From Xiphias gladius (taxonomy: Eukaryota > Chordata > Actinopteri > Istiophoriformes > Xiphiidae), in the NCBI RefSeq assembly GCF_016859285.1, contig NC_053413.1, positions 19,053,501-19,117,500 on the forward strand: DNA of 64,000 nucleotides, read 5' to 3'. The translations under genes and the position numbers were made by a program. The notes beneath the pieces are model-generated. The model saw only the letters and a list, made by a program, of their open reading frames with translations, had not been told where the DNA came from and made no database searches. Shown here piece by piece: positions 35,783 through 46,509 of this stretch. How positions within the stretch are numbered: position 1 is the stretch's first letter; each line of letters starts with the position of its first letter.

Positions 35783-36462
35783 GAATATTGAACATTTTCT
35801 TACAGCCAGAAAACAATATTTTACCGGGAGCTGCCTTTTAATTAATATATGGATTTTGTTTTCATAAATTAATCTGTTCTCAATTCTTTTTAAGTTGTCA
35901 AGTGACATAGTCCTGCAGAGCAACAACGTGACTATTATAATATCCACGGGTGTCTTAGAAAATGATAATTACTGAATGTGCATTGCACATTCAGGAAGAA
36001 CCCAAACAATAAATACAAATCTGCTTTCTTTGGCAGATACAGTCATTTCTTTTATGTATTGCATTATATTCAATTAAAAAATTGATGACTTGTAGTACTT
36101 GTAATAATAGATAATATAGTTATGTACAGTGAGCTCTGAATCAGTACAAAAATATGTTGTTCTTACTTGCTGATATTGTTACATTACATTTTCCATTAAG
36201 AATTTCATCATTCACCACAATAAAGACGAAATCAAAGTCTGTAAAGGTGAATGTTTGACTATACTGAAACTTAAGTTAGAGGCACAACTCTCTTCAGTCA
36301 GGTCAAGTCTGGTGGGCCTGCAAAAACAGTCTGTGTTTAAGATTATTCGATGGCTTTAGAGACATTTCTAACTTCATTACAAAAAAATAATTGTAGCCAA
36401 GAATAACAGCACCCCTTGGACCTGCACGTGTGAATATTTCTATGGCATACAATGTCCTGCGT

Positions 36463-39400
36463 TCATAGTATGGGACAGTATTTTCCACATCTCACGTGCA
36501 GTGTGTCCAGGGAGTCTTGTGATTGCAGTACACTCCCTCCTCCACTAGATGTCCTTCTTGCCTGTGTCACAGCTGTGGACTCCCCCTCAGGATGCACTTT
36601 CCCATCTGGCATTTTAAACTCAACCGATGCAAATGAAGACAGACTACCATTTTTCTTTGACCAAGTTTTGGAAGTATCAATAGTAGGTGAGACCCTGAAA
36701 CCTCTCCCCTTGACACTGCTTGTATCCTTTTTCCCACTTTGGATACTGGAATTGTCCAAAAAGGGGTCAGAGTCACTTCCATGTGGCATGTTGTAGTAGA
36801 TGCACTTTGGAGTTTGAGGCTTCGCCATCTCCTCAAGTTCTGATGAGGATAGGGCTACAAGGGGGTTGGGCTGGGTTTTATAATGAAGCGGTGAATCCTC
36901 GCTATTGTTCTCCTGACCTGTATCAATGGAGGTGCTTTCCACATTACTGTACATTCCCAGGGAGATTGGAGGAGATTTTCTTATAAGGTGGTTCTCCTTG
37001 AGCAGCCACCTTCCTTGATCAATCAAAACCCCATCCGTTTTGTCCTTTTCTGAGGTGAAAGAAATGCATTGCGCGGCCTCTGGTGCAGCGTCAGCGTCTG
37101 CCTTTAATGAGCTTGCAGCACTGTAATAAGACAGATCCTCCCTTGAGACTTTAGTGCCCGAATCATAGGAAGAGAAACTCTCTGCACTTTTTAATCCGGG
37201 ACTTTGCAAGACTTCTGAATCACTTGCAAGAGACAGTTTGGGTTTAGGGATATCAGTCTTATGTCTGTAGACTGGGAAAGGTCTCTCTGAGGCCTCCTCT
37301 CCGCTCTCTGTGACAATATCTAAAGACTCCTGAGTTTTATATCCACCACTCTCTGAAGTTTCCGGCCTGTAATCAGATAAATCGGAGGTGCTCGGGCTCG
37401 GGAGACATTTTAAACCATAGGAACTATCCTTTCTACTTCTTGGAATAACGGTTTGCTTAGTTTGTACAACTCGAGCACTGTCCGGCTCTATCCTAATGTT
37501 TCCCAGGTCGTCATATGTGAATATAAGTGAAGAGGACTGTAGGGCAAAGTTAACAAAGTCAAGTAACTCCTGTGATATTTCCACTGGATGTTGTAGGCTG
37601 ATTCTTCTTTCCTCATGAAGCTCCCCTCCCTCGTCCGTTTCAAGTTCATGAACAGTGTCTGTTCCATCACATTTATCATTCTCACACTGCCCCTCAGGGG
37701 AATATTTTGTTGGTGATTCAGTGTTATGTTCTGAATTTGTTTCTTCACGACTGCCACTGTGCTGCTTCAAATAGGAGGCCTCTTCTGGGAGTTTTCGAAA
37801 ATCCTTGTCATCATCAAAACTGTCTACATCTTCAGTAATATTTCCTTCTTCTACCTCGTCTTTTGATTCTTGTTTTTCCACCTGGTCTAAGCCCTCGTTC
37901 AGCTCATTTTCTTCATCATCTTCCCTCTCCTCTTCAGCTAATGTCTGCCCTGCTTCCATATTTTCTTCAATCTCCAACTCCTCTACCTCTTTAGCTTCAA
38001 CTGATTCTTCCTCCATACTATTTTGAATTTTCTCAAGCTCTTTTCTACTCCTTTCATCGTACTTTTCTTCCTCTTCTGTATCCTTATCAGTTTCTTCTTC
38101 TTCGTCTTCTTCCTCCTCCTCATCTGTGATCACCCTAGCTAAGCTTTTTTCCGTATTTTTGACTTCAGCATCACCATCCTCCTCTTCCTCATCATCGTTT
38201 TCCTCACTAATTACCTCCATTCTGTCCTCTTCCTCATTACTTTCTTCAATAACCACATCCATTTCTTCTTCTTCCTCCTGCTCCTCCTCGTCTACCTCTT
38301 CATTTATATTTTCTGCCTCGTCTTCCTCATCTGTCTCCTCAATAATTTCCTCTGCTTCTTCTTCTACATCCTTGTCAGTAACCACGTCCACTTCTTTCTC
38401 CTCCAACTCATCAGTGATGTTTTCTAACTCCTCTTCCTCCTCCTCCACTTCTTCATCTACATCATTCTCAGTAACCACTTCTTCTGCCGTCTCCTCCCTC
38501 TCTTCTTTCTCCTGCTCGTCAGTATTTTCATCTGTCTCCTCAACAACCTTATCTGCTTCTTCCTCAGTCTCCTCCGCTTCTTTTTGCTCATCGCCACCTT
38601 CCTCATCTGCTTCTTCTTCAAACTCATCCTTCCCCTTCTCTTCCTCCTCTGTCTCCTCAACACCCTCTATCTCATCCATCTCTTCAACATTGTCATCTTC
38701 TCTTGTTTCTTCATCCATTATTCCCTTCTCTGTCTCCTCAACCACTTCTTTCTCTCTTTCCTCCAATTTCTCCCATTCCTCCTCCTCATCTGCTGTCATC
38801 TCCTCCCCTGTCCCTTCCTCTACTTTCTCAACAGATTCCTTGTCACTTCCTTTCTCTGCTTCCCATTCATCCTGCCCTTCATCATCTTCCTTCGCTGCCT
38901 CCTCTTTTGTTTCTGCCTCCCTTTCTTCTCCTGTGTTTTCAAGGTCATTACCATCATCATTTATCTCTTTTCTTTCCCCATCATCTCTGTCTTTCCCCCC
39001 TTCCCTATCCTCCACAACCTCATCTACCTGGTCTATGTCTTCCCTTTCTTCCGTCTCATTTTCTTCAACTTTTAGGGCCTCATCTCTTTCTGTCTGCGAT
39101 ACTTCTGAATCTTTCACGTCAAGGCCTGTTTCCTGAACTTCATCAGGTTCTTGCTCTGACTCTCTCATCATCTTTGCATGTTCAGGATATACCGGTTTCA
39201 TTTTATTTAAGTCATCTATATCTCCATCATCATTATCCTGGTATTTTTCAGTAATGTCCTCAACTATGTAGGAAGTTTCATGATCTGTTGACTTTTTTAT
39301 TTCATCATTGCATTCATCGATAAATTTTTCCACATCTTCCTCTGTATCGGACTGGTTTTTTTCAGTTTCTATGAAAGTGCTCTCATCCACAGGGTAAAAA

Positions 39401-42400
39401 CCTCTAGCTTGTTGGATTGTTGAAGAAATTTCAGCTCTGAGGTCCGGCGGCATGTTCAGCTCCTCCATCAGCTCATCAATACCCAGATGCTGATCCTCAA
39501 ATACATCACCTCCTTCGGATACAACATCCAGGGCAAACTCAGTTTCTGAAACTTTAGGAGAAAGTGGTTCACTTTCAAGCCTTTCCCTCAAAATCTGGAA
39601 ATCCTTCCAACGTTCCCTAAAGTTAGAAGATGCGCTGCTTCGCAGATCTGTCAGACTTGCCCTCTGCTCTTCCTCGTTCTCCATGGCAGAAATCTTCTGC
39701 AGGGATTCCATTATTAGCATGGCCTCGGAGTCGCTTCTTGATTGGTTATCGTCTCCTGGCGCAGAGTCTGTTAGGCTATCTCTCAGAGTCATCACTGACA
39801 AGAATGACAGAAATGCTTTGCATGACGATCCGAACACTGAAGCTACTTGTGTTGAGAAATCAGGAAGGCTGTTGGACTTCTCGAGATTGGATGTTGTGTT
39901 GGTGTCGGACGCCCTTCTGATGCACTGGATCGATGAACAAAGTTTCTGCAGGACAGGTTTTATCTGTGCTTTGGGACTTAAAATGTTGGACGTAGATGAA
40001 GTTGATTCACTGGCAGTTGGACCGATGACCTCTGCAGACTTATGTGCCCTCAGTTTGTTTTCCTGTTGTACAGGATCAACCCTGACACTTGGCATTGAAA
40101 CACATAAACCTCTTGTTTTCTGTTCATTGTACAGCAAAGATGTTTCTGGCCGTTCATGGTAATGAGGAACTGATAAACAAGAAGCAGATTTCTTGACAGC
40201 ATCACCAGACAATGGGACATTTTCATCTGAATTAGTCTGACATTCGCTCTTTTCATCTGATTCAGACCCACCACCTATCTGAAAAACAACCTGTGATGGA
40301 AGTTCTGATTTGTCTGGGTTGTCCTCAGTGTATGGCACCTGGTCTTGGCTGACTGTCTCCAACCAGTTCTCAACGTATTGGTGGATTTCAGAGGGAGTAG
40401 GATTCAGGGAAGGCATTGAAACACTCTCACTTAACTGTAAAGATTTTTTAGATGATGATATTCTGTTTTCAGTCATGGATTTAGGTTTGCTTACTGTCTT
40501 TTTGCCTGGCAGAAGGGATTTTTTAGGTTGTAAAATGACTGGCATGTTCTTTTTCATTTGAGGCCTTCCAGTTGGACTATTTACATTAGGGCCAATGTCT
40601 TTAGCAGCCACTCCATGCTTCATTGTTTGTCTCTTAGGTGGGGTCCTTTTCGTGTTTTCAGTGCTAAGTAATAAGGCTGAGTCCTCCCTGGGTGTCTTCT
40701 CATCTTTAATTGATTTCTTAGATTGGGGCTTTTCTGCTTTCGTTTCCGCTCCTTTACTTTTTTGAGCACTTTTAACACTTTCTGATGAGCTCAAACTCTG
40801 TTTTTTTCCCACACTGGTATTGCTGCTGAGCTTGTCAGTAGATGAATATTTGCTATTTTTGGGGGGGCTTATTATGCTCTCCTTTAGCTTTTTATCTGAG
40901 CTGCTTGTTGAAATCGAACCCTTGTGATTACTAGCAGGTTTTATCATCTTTTTATTCTTCACACTTTTGTCATTTTTTACAGTCTCCTCAGTTTGGGAGT
41001 TTGTTGCTGTGTGGGCGTCAATCTTAGTCACTGAAGACAGACTGTTTGTAATCATATGTGTTGGAGATATCGGCTCCGATGACAATGATAACATCTCCTC
41101 TTTCTGTCTTTGTAGTGAGTCAGCAGTGGGTGGCTGCCAGCTAAAATCACTGTCATTGCTGGATGAACGAGGCCCTGATTCAGTGGAAGGTTTGCTATCT
41201 GGTGCCAGAGCGGAACCATGCAAAGGTACGCCATCTGCGCTATATTCCTCGTTTGCAAAATAGTTGTCGTAGCAGCCTTCACTCTCATAGATATGCATCA
41301 CAGTTTCTGTAACTTCCATCCCATTATTCTGTATCTGAAGGACCTCAGCTACTCCTGACGACTTGAGGGAGGAGTGGGAGCCTTTGTTGCTTGCTCCTGC
41401 AGATGCCGTTTTCCGAGGCTTTGGGATTGGCCGGTTGCTGCTGCTGCTGTGTCTGACAACACAGTACCCCTCAGTTGTCTCACCATCGGCCATCCTCTCC
41501 ATGTAGGAATAATGTCCCAGGGTGCTCTCTTGCACCCCTGACTCTGTCACCATCTTAACACTCTCAACAGACGACTTCTTCTTAACATGTCGAGGGCCTG
41601 GCGTAGAAGTGCGTTTGAAACTTGTTTTTGCTTTTCCCAAAGCTGTTGAAGTGTAGCCCTTGTATACTTGCTCGTCATTAAAGCCGATGCCCTTTCCAGT
41701 TCCAGTGGGATGGTTTTCCTCTTTAGTTTCATCCACACTGATGCTAGAGGAGTCTTTGGCAACGGCATTGTTTGAGTCAGGTGAGCTGTTGCCCGACTCA
41801 GAAATCGAGGCACAAACTGTCCTCTTGCTAAGGCTGGAGCGGCTCAGTGTGGTAGTCCAGTGGAGCATCTCCTCCTCTTTAAGGGTCAGACGCACTTTCA
41901 TTTCTACAGTCATGCTGCCATCTTGATTCACACGGAAAGACTTTTCAATGTCATCGTCCTGAGGTAATATGCAAGTATGATCTTCATTATCTACCCTCCC
42001 AGTTCCACGTTTGTCCGTGGATGTGTGATGCTGGATGACTTCTGCTTCATATGATCCATTATGGCTCTGCAGTTGGCTGTTCATGCTTCCATTTCGAGAT
42101 GAGTTTATCTGGTTTACAATATATCGCTCAGATGATAAGGAGAAGTTTCTTGAGCCTCTTCCACTTGAGAAAGATTTGTTGTTCTCTTTGGTTGGAGGTG
42201 TTTGATGAAAATAAAGGTGTTTGAGAAAGAAGGTGGAGACAGAGAGAGAAAAAAATATTTTAGGTAATTAAAAAACATCATGTAGTATTCATATAAGTTT
42301 GGTAGGAATATTTAAAAGAATAGTTTGACATTTTAGGAAATACCCTTATTCGCTCTCAAGCTGATAGTTAGATGAGGACAGCGATACCACTCTCAGATCT

Positions 42401-45400
42401 GTCTGTTAAAGATGAAGCTACAGTCAGCAGCCAATTCAGTTAGCTTAGCGTAAAGACTGAAAACAGAGGGAAACAGCTAACCTGGTTCTATCCAAATTCT
42501 AAAAAAAAAAAAATCTGCCTACCAGCACCCAACTGGTCTGGCAACCAGCTGAGACTTTGGGAAATCAGCGCTCCGGGGCCAATAAAAAAGACCAGCACAT
42601 AACCATTACGCCAACACAACTTGTCATTGCTACTGTTCAATTTTACAAGATATACGGTGTTAATTGATATTTACATGTGCTAGAAAGTGTATTTTGTTGC
42701 CTCTGGACAGAGCCAGAGTAGTTTCCCCCCATTTCCAGTTTTAATGCTAAACTATGCTAATAATTTCATGACTTAGTGTATAGACATCAAAGTGGTATCA
42801 ATCTTCTCGTCTGACTCTTGGCAAGACAGCAAAATGTGGTACAATGCCTTCACAGGGTCTGTTACATTTAATTGGAGTCAAAGCAGTAAACTCAGTGATA
42901 CACATCTCAAAACCAGGGCAGATAAAACCAAACCTATTTGCAGTGGCTAGCTACCACTAGAAATACCTGAGTAAATCCAACAGCAAAACATTACTGAATT
43001 TCACATAAGTAGTACACTTTCAGACCATTTTAGATACACAGAAGTGGATGGGCTTATACTTTCTTTTATCTGTTATGTCACAAAGATCACTAGCTCCTTA
43101 AAAAATAAACTAAATAGTATAAAAGTTTCTGCATAACTCCACGTGGCACTACATGTTTTAATGCATACGTCTGAAGACAAACTGCATGTGTCCAAACAGT
43201 ACAATCTTCCATCTGTCTGTCAAGTTTTCATTGTTTTGACAGTTCCTAGCTCTTACCATCACTCACTATGCTGTCCTAAGAATACCAAATGGACCTTTTC
43301 ATGAATATCGGCATGTGACATACTTTAGAGTTTACCCACAGAACTTATTAAAACTTACGATCTCTGGGCTGCAGCATAGATGGCTCCACAGTTTCCATGT
43401 ACATCGCCTGTGACATCTGGCTCGTTCTGTGAGAACTGTAGTTCGCTAATCTGAATGGTTCGGTCCCAGCTGCCACAACAACTCCAGAGCACAAGATAAG
43501 TGTAGCAAGACCATCAACCTGAAAGAAGAGGAGAAATTAGTTTAACATGTCAGTCAAAGTCTAAGGAAACAATTGTCTAATTAAATGAAACATTACAGTA
43601 GTTACTTTGAATTGGCCACCTACATACTTTATAAGCAACCACTGTAAGACATGCAATGTAAGTATTGCACCCCTGTGCTCTTCCTTTAAAACTGAGTTTA
43701 ACATTCAGTTTGGACTTTCACTTGCATGTTGATGCTATTTTTTTATCCCATATGTTATCATAATACAGTTCAGACATCACTGATCACAGGCAGTTCTAAA
43801 AGTGTATGATGTATTCAAAGGTTCTCTGTACTCATGACCTTTAACGGGGAGCTTTTCATTGAACCTATGGGATTACAGAGTGATAACTCACTGGGGGGTA
43901 GAGCTTTTGATGCACTGCTTAGCACTTCTTCGAATACTTATTAAGAGTAGCGTAACAGGGTGAAAGTCCTGATTCTAAATCCCTGAGATATTTATGAGTT
44001 ACAGTGAAAATAAAGTACTTTTTGATGCCATTTAAAATACATTGCTTTTATAGTCTTTGAAAACATAACTGTTTTGGTGTGATATGGTCAGAACTTCAAA
44101 AACAAACATTTAAGTAGACCTTGAGTTCAAAAAATTTTGTCTGCTGAGCCAACATGGATGAAATTCCTAAAAAGTCCACAGAGTAAAGGAAAGTTAGAGC
44201 ATCTACAATTGTGTGAAATCAAGGCAAAATCCATCTGCTGACTAGGACCATGTGATACAGTCGAAAGCTCTGGAACAAGCAAGTTAGAAGACCTTGACTT
44301 GAAATTGTTTTGACAATTTTTTTTTTCTCAAGATCAACGATGAACTTTTAAACTCAAAAAACTGATTTAAGGGATGATGTACATGCTACATGCTACACTG
44401 ATGTGTGTTCATGTCTGTCTGCCTACAGCTTTTTTTCAGCCTAATAGCTAAAGAGATGATCCTATTTGTGTGACCCTGACATACCTTTGATTAAAATAGC
44501 CTTAGGTATCCTTAGATACAAACTAAATTCAAGGACAACTACTGTGGAGCCGTGGATTCACACGCCATGGTGCTAACTGAAAAGTCACAAAAACCTTTCC
44601 TAGTTTGAAAAGAGGTGAAAAATACAATGAAATGAAAAAGACAAATTCTAATCCTGTGTCAAAAAATCATTTTTGAGTATTCTTATATCAAAATCCCTCT
44701 CATTTCTCTTCCTGTAAAACATAGAATTATTTCCGCTGACTTACAGGGAACTCTGAGGTGGTTATATAAATTTATCCAATCAAATTTGATTTGGGGTGAC
44801 TAACCCATCATTCAAACCAGCACTTGACCCTTAGCTAGTCGGTAGCTAGCAGAGCAAAGAACTAGAAGGTGTGTTTTGATTCGGTGAGCAAAAACTTTGT
44901 TTACATTTCAAAAGAATGTGGCTGAGGTCCAATTATTTATTCCTCCCTCGACCTACCCCTGATCCAACAGTGCAGATGAGGTGTGGGTGGAGGTGAACAG
45001 TCCTCTTCAGCCCCCGATCGAGCTGTATTCACTAAGACACAGAAACTTTCAACAATGCAATCAAATCTGAAGGATCTGATTTAATAATAATAACTAATAC
45101 CCCACCCACATATTCAGTTTCACTCGTTACACTACTGAAGCTATAAATGTTCTAGCTTCCATTTCACTGTGACTATAAAGGAATACATTTATTCGCTTTA
45201 AAACCAAAGTGAAATGCTTATTCAGTTTGATACCACTCTCGTCTCTGTCCATTAAACATGAAGCTGGAGCCAGCAGCCGATTAGCTTAATTTAGCATAAA
45301 GACTGGAAACAGGGAGAAAAGCTAACCCGGCTATGTCTGACGGTAACATAGTCATCCTACCATTCCTGGTAAAGCTCACTAATTAACACGTTGTATCTTG

Positions 45401-46475
45401 TCGGTTTAATCCACAAACTGAAATGTAAAAACAACAAATTGTGGTTTTGTGGCATGTGGTGTGTGGGAGTATTTCTTGGCCAGGTGCAGTGACTTTCTGG
45501 AGTATCCCCTGGTTGCCCTTTTACCAGCTTTATGCTAAGCTGAGCGAGCTGGCTTCTGTCTTGATAAGATATTGATCTTTTCATCTAACTCTCTACAAGA
45601 AAGCACAATAAGCATATTTCCCAAAATGTCAAGCTACTCCTGTCATGACATATTTGCAGATATTTAGACCACTTTATTTAGACCAGATAAAGCTAACGTT
45701 TCACCCATTCCAAAAAAGGCAGCTTCTGCTTATAAAATTTTCAGGAGTGACTTTAAACTAACACTGATCCACCATCATTCACATTTTCAGATTACCAAAC
45801 ACTTACTCTTCTGCCATCTGTAGAGTAGAGTTTCAGCACTGGGAACTGCAGGATCTGAGAAAGGTAATCCAGCAAAGCGTCAAATGTTGGTGCAGTTCTT
45901 CTCTGCAACACAATTGTGCGTTTAACAGTGGGATCCCTATTCTTGATGACCACAAGTCTCTTTGGTGTCCGTACTGCCACCCTCGTGGTGACCTTTGCTG
46001 GCCTGTTGGTGACTTCAGTCCTTCTGCTAAACTGACCAAACTGGAGTCCTTGACGCCTTCGTCGCCCTGCGCTGAGGGGTCTGGTGGTATTCCACGGTAC
46101 CTGCCGCCGGTTCACTTCATCTAAGTTTAACGGCTTCACCCGTTTCTGATCAGAACACACATAAGATCCCCCGTCGTTTAAGTCATCGAGACCCTTAACA
46201 AGGTGGGTCCCGCGAGGAGTGGTGATGGTCCTCACTCCAAAGGGTAGAGGCACTTTCTTGGACAAAGCGTCCAGTAGAGCATCAAATGTCTTGAAGGTGC
46301 GGGCATTGATGACCATGCGGTGCCCACTGAATTTATAGTCACCGCTTTTGTAGAAACATACTCGTTTAGAAGCTGAGGGATCAGAGATGGGCTGTAAGGG
46401 TTGGGAAGGTAATGTCTGCCCACTGCCAGAGGACAGTCCCTGGGCAACTGGGTCCTGGATGGGTGTGTTGCTCAT
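36463..46475 (-). CDS. rp1: RP1, axonemal microtubule-associated protein of photoreceptors (2183 aa)
   Basis: RP1 binds the photoreceptor axoneme and helps align outer-segment discs. Coding exons are 46475-45807 (669 nt), 43518-43359 (160) and 42185-36463 (5723); human RP1 likewise ends in a giant exon. Two doublecortin domains lie at about 36-118 (KRVCFYKSGDYKF...; FDALLDALSKKVPLPFGVR) and 171-253, the second crossing the first intron. Conserved RP1 blocks follow: DDIEKSFRVNQDGSMTVEMKV, a BIF-like EIHQYVENWLE (about 870), and GVLIDQGRWLLKENHL near 2000. Residues about 1290-1740 are extremely acidic. The frame stops on CGKYCPIL, where human RP1 continues. Fifteen 5' UTR bases follow a TTTCTTTCTAG acceptor (46491), so there is an upstream non-coding exon. 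The acceptor of the last exon (AAAG|AG at 42186) is the least certain junction. RP1L1 is the alternative; collinear RP1 blocks and synteny favour RP1. Confidence 0.93.
37800..39160 (-). repeat. rp1: acidic low-complexity region inside rp1 exon 4
   Basis: About 450 codons made mainly of GAA, GAG and GAT, with loosely repeating units such as EEVDEEEEE, EETDEE and KDVEEE. The plus strand is therefore almost pure pyrimidine, which creates a 336 residue antisense poly-Ser frame that is not a gene. The units vary in length and sequence, so this is degenerate rather than a clean tandem array. Confidence 0.85.
42330..42850. repeat. fold-back MITE-like family B, copy 1 (rp1 intron)
   Basis: Left arm 'agttagatgaggacagcgataccactctcagatctgtctgtta...gttagcttagcgtaaagactgaaaacagagggaaacagctaacctggttct' and right arm 'gcctctggacagagccagagtagtttccccccatttccagtttt...gtggtatcaatcttctcgtctgactct' are inverted complements of each other, so the copy can fold into a long hairpin. 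Confidence 0.8.
44600..44945 (+). repeat. dispersed repeat, copy 2 of the pair with 2230-2610 (rp1 intron)
   Basis: Same orientation and block order as the copy at 2230-2610: 'ctcttcctgtaaaa', 'caatcaaatttgatttgggg', 'gcaaaaactttgtttacattt' and 'aagaatgtg'. Confidence 0.65.
45180..45625. repeat. fold-back MITE-like family B, copy 2 (rp1 intron)
   Basis: Left arm 'ataccactctcgtctctgtccattaaacatgaagctggagccagcagccgattagctta...aagactggaaacaggg'; right arm reduced to 'ctttatgctaagctgagcgagctggcttctgtcttgataagatattgatcttttcatctaactct'. Confidence 0.75.
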
Positions 46476-46509
46476 TTTGTGTGGAGGTAGCTAGAAAGAA
46501 AGTACAGAG

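Noticed and set aside
38126-39136. 336 codon plus-strand frame rich in Ser
   Set aside because: It is the exact antisense of the acidic part of rp1 exon 4. GAA/GAG codons read backwards give TTC/CTC and, in the shifted frame, TCT/TCC serine codons, so the lack of stops is a by-product.
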